Source of the DNA: Bradyrhizobium septentrionale
GTDB lineage: Bacteria > Pseudomonadota > Alphaproteobacteria > Rhizobiales > Xanthobacteraceae
DNA length: 64,000 bases
Direction of reading: 5' to 3'
Assembly: GCF_011516645.4 (NCBI RefSeq)
Contig: NZ_CP088285.1
Span: 2,808,501 to 2,872,500 of the forward strand
Shown piece by piece: positions 63,725-64,000 of this stretch (the stretch's first letter is position 1; every line of letters starts with the position of its first letter). The notes beneath the pieces are model-generated. The model was given only the letters and a program-made list of their open reading frames with translations, ran no database searches and was not told the origin of the DNA. Position numbers and translations under genes: made by a program.

Positions 63725-64000
63725 TCAGCTCGGCTTGACGCCGGAGGCGGCCTGGGCGGCGGCCTGCCGCTCCATGTTCTGGCGGTAGAGGCCGAGGAAG
63801 TCGACGGGATCGAGCAACAAAGGCGGGAAGCCGCCGTCGCGGACCGAGGTCGCGACGATCTCGCGGGCGAACGGGAACAGCAGCCGCGGGCACTCGATCA
63901 TGACCAGCGGGTGCAGGTTCTCCTTCGGCACATTCACGATCCGGAACACGCCGGCATAGGCGAGATCGAAGCTGAACATCACCTTGCCAGCCGTCTCGGC
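63725..64000 (-). CDS. secB: Protein-export chaperone SecB (partial, 3' end)
   Basis: The gene runs off the window; about 91 C-terminal residues are visible ([20 protein letters not shown] and so on). [40 protein letters not shown] and [16 protein letters not shown] are diagnostic for SecB. It keeps preproteins unfolded and hands them to SecA. dnaQ and secB converge here, an order seen in many alphaproteobacteria. The missing 5' part lies beyond base 64000. Confidence 0.94.
   Translation of the reverse strand, partial: AETAGKVMFSFDLAYAGVFRIVNVPKENLHPLVMIECPRLLFPFAREIVATSVRDGGFPPLLLDPVDFLGLYRQNMERQAAAQAASGVKPS

Overview
The window looks like chromosomal DNA from a Bradyrhizobium-type alphaproteobacterium (order Hyphomicrobiales). 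This is inferred from high-GC coding, the gene order around parAB-mnmEG-rho, paired glnK-amtB operons, GANTC clustering, FixK/FNR-type boxes and many palindromic intergenic repeats of the kind common in that group. No rRNA, tRNA or CRISPR array was recognised.

Layout. 0-12.5 kb: mostly housekeeping and metabolic genes (LON-domain protein, cytochrome b, MHYT-GGDEF-EAL protein, thioesterase/enoyl-CoA hydratase pair, a TetR regulator with clear operators, Trm112, alpha/beta hydrolase, ubiquinone hydroxylase, TesB, two GYF-domain membrane paralogues). 12.8-18.2 kb: nitrogen sensing and uptake, with two glnK-amtB operons separated by an ArsR/AHSA1 pair and a second-type ClpP; only the second operon has a good sigma-54 promoter. 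18.3-31.2 kb: GFA protein, Nudix hydrolase, aminotransferase, ftsK, lolA-like gene, xthA, cNMP-binding protein and response regulator, L,D-transpeptidase, FAH-family hydratase, YggS, diguanylate cyclase.

31.4-47.4 kb is the accessory part. It holds a 1073-residue cyclase-AAA-TPR protein, a catalase / unknown / DyP-peroxidase operon, an HdeD-like plus metallophosphoesterase pair that looks like one frameshifted gene, and a group of three small conserved genes (a 164-residue protein, a DUF937 protein and a short partner) near two perfect FixK/FNR-type boxes. The first of these three is cut in two by an IS1380-family element whose ends and 4-bp target duplication can be read exactly. An IS630-family element with a split transposase and TA target duplication lies next to the group, followed by an 800-bp block of intergenic repeats.

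47.5-64 kb is origin-proximal core: leuS-lptE-holA, then parB, parA, rsmG, mnmG, mnmE, rho and hemJ (all leftward), then ppsR, maf, coaE, dnaQ (all rightward) and the 3' part of secB. Five parS-like 16-mers lie at 54.3-56.6 kb. The 446-bp gap between hemJ and ppsR, where transcription diverges, carries seven GANTC sites, an AT-rich patch and DnaA-box-like 9-mers, and is the best oriC candidate.

The items most worth following up are the oriC/parS region, the IS1380-disrupted FixK-linked cluster, the peroxidase operon with its unassigned middle gene, and the frameshifted HdeD/phosphoesterase gene.
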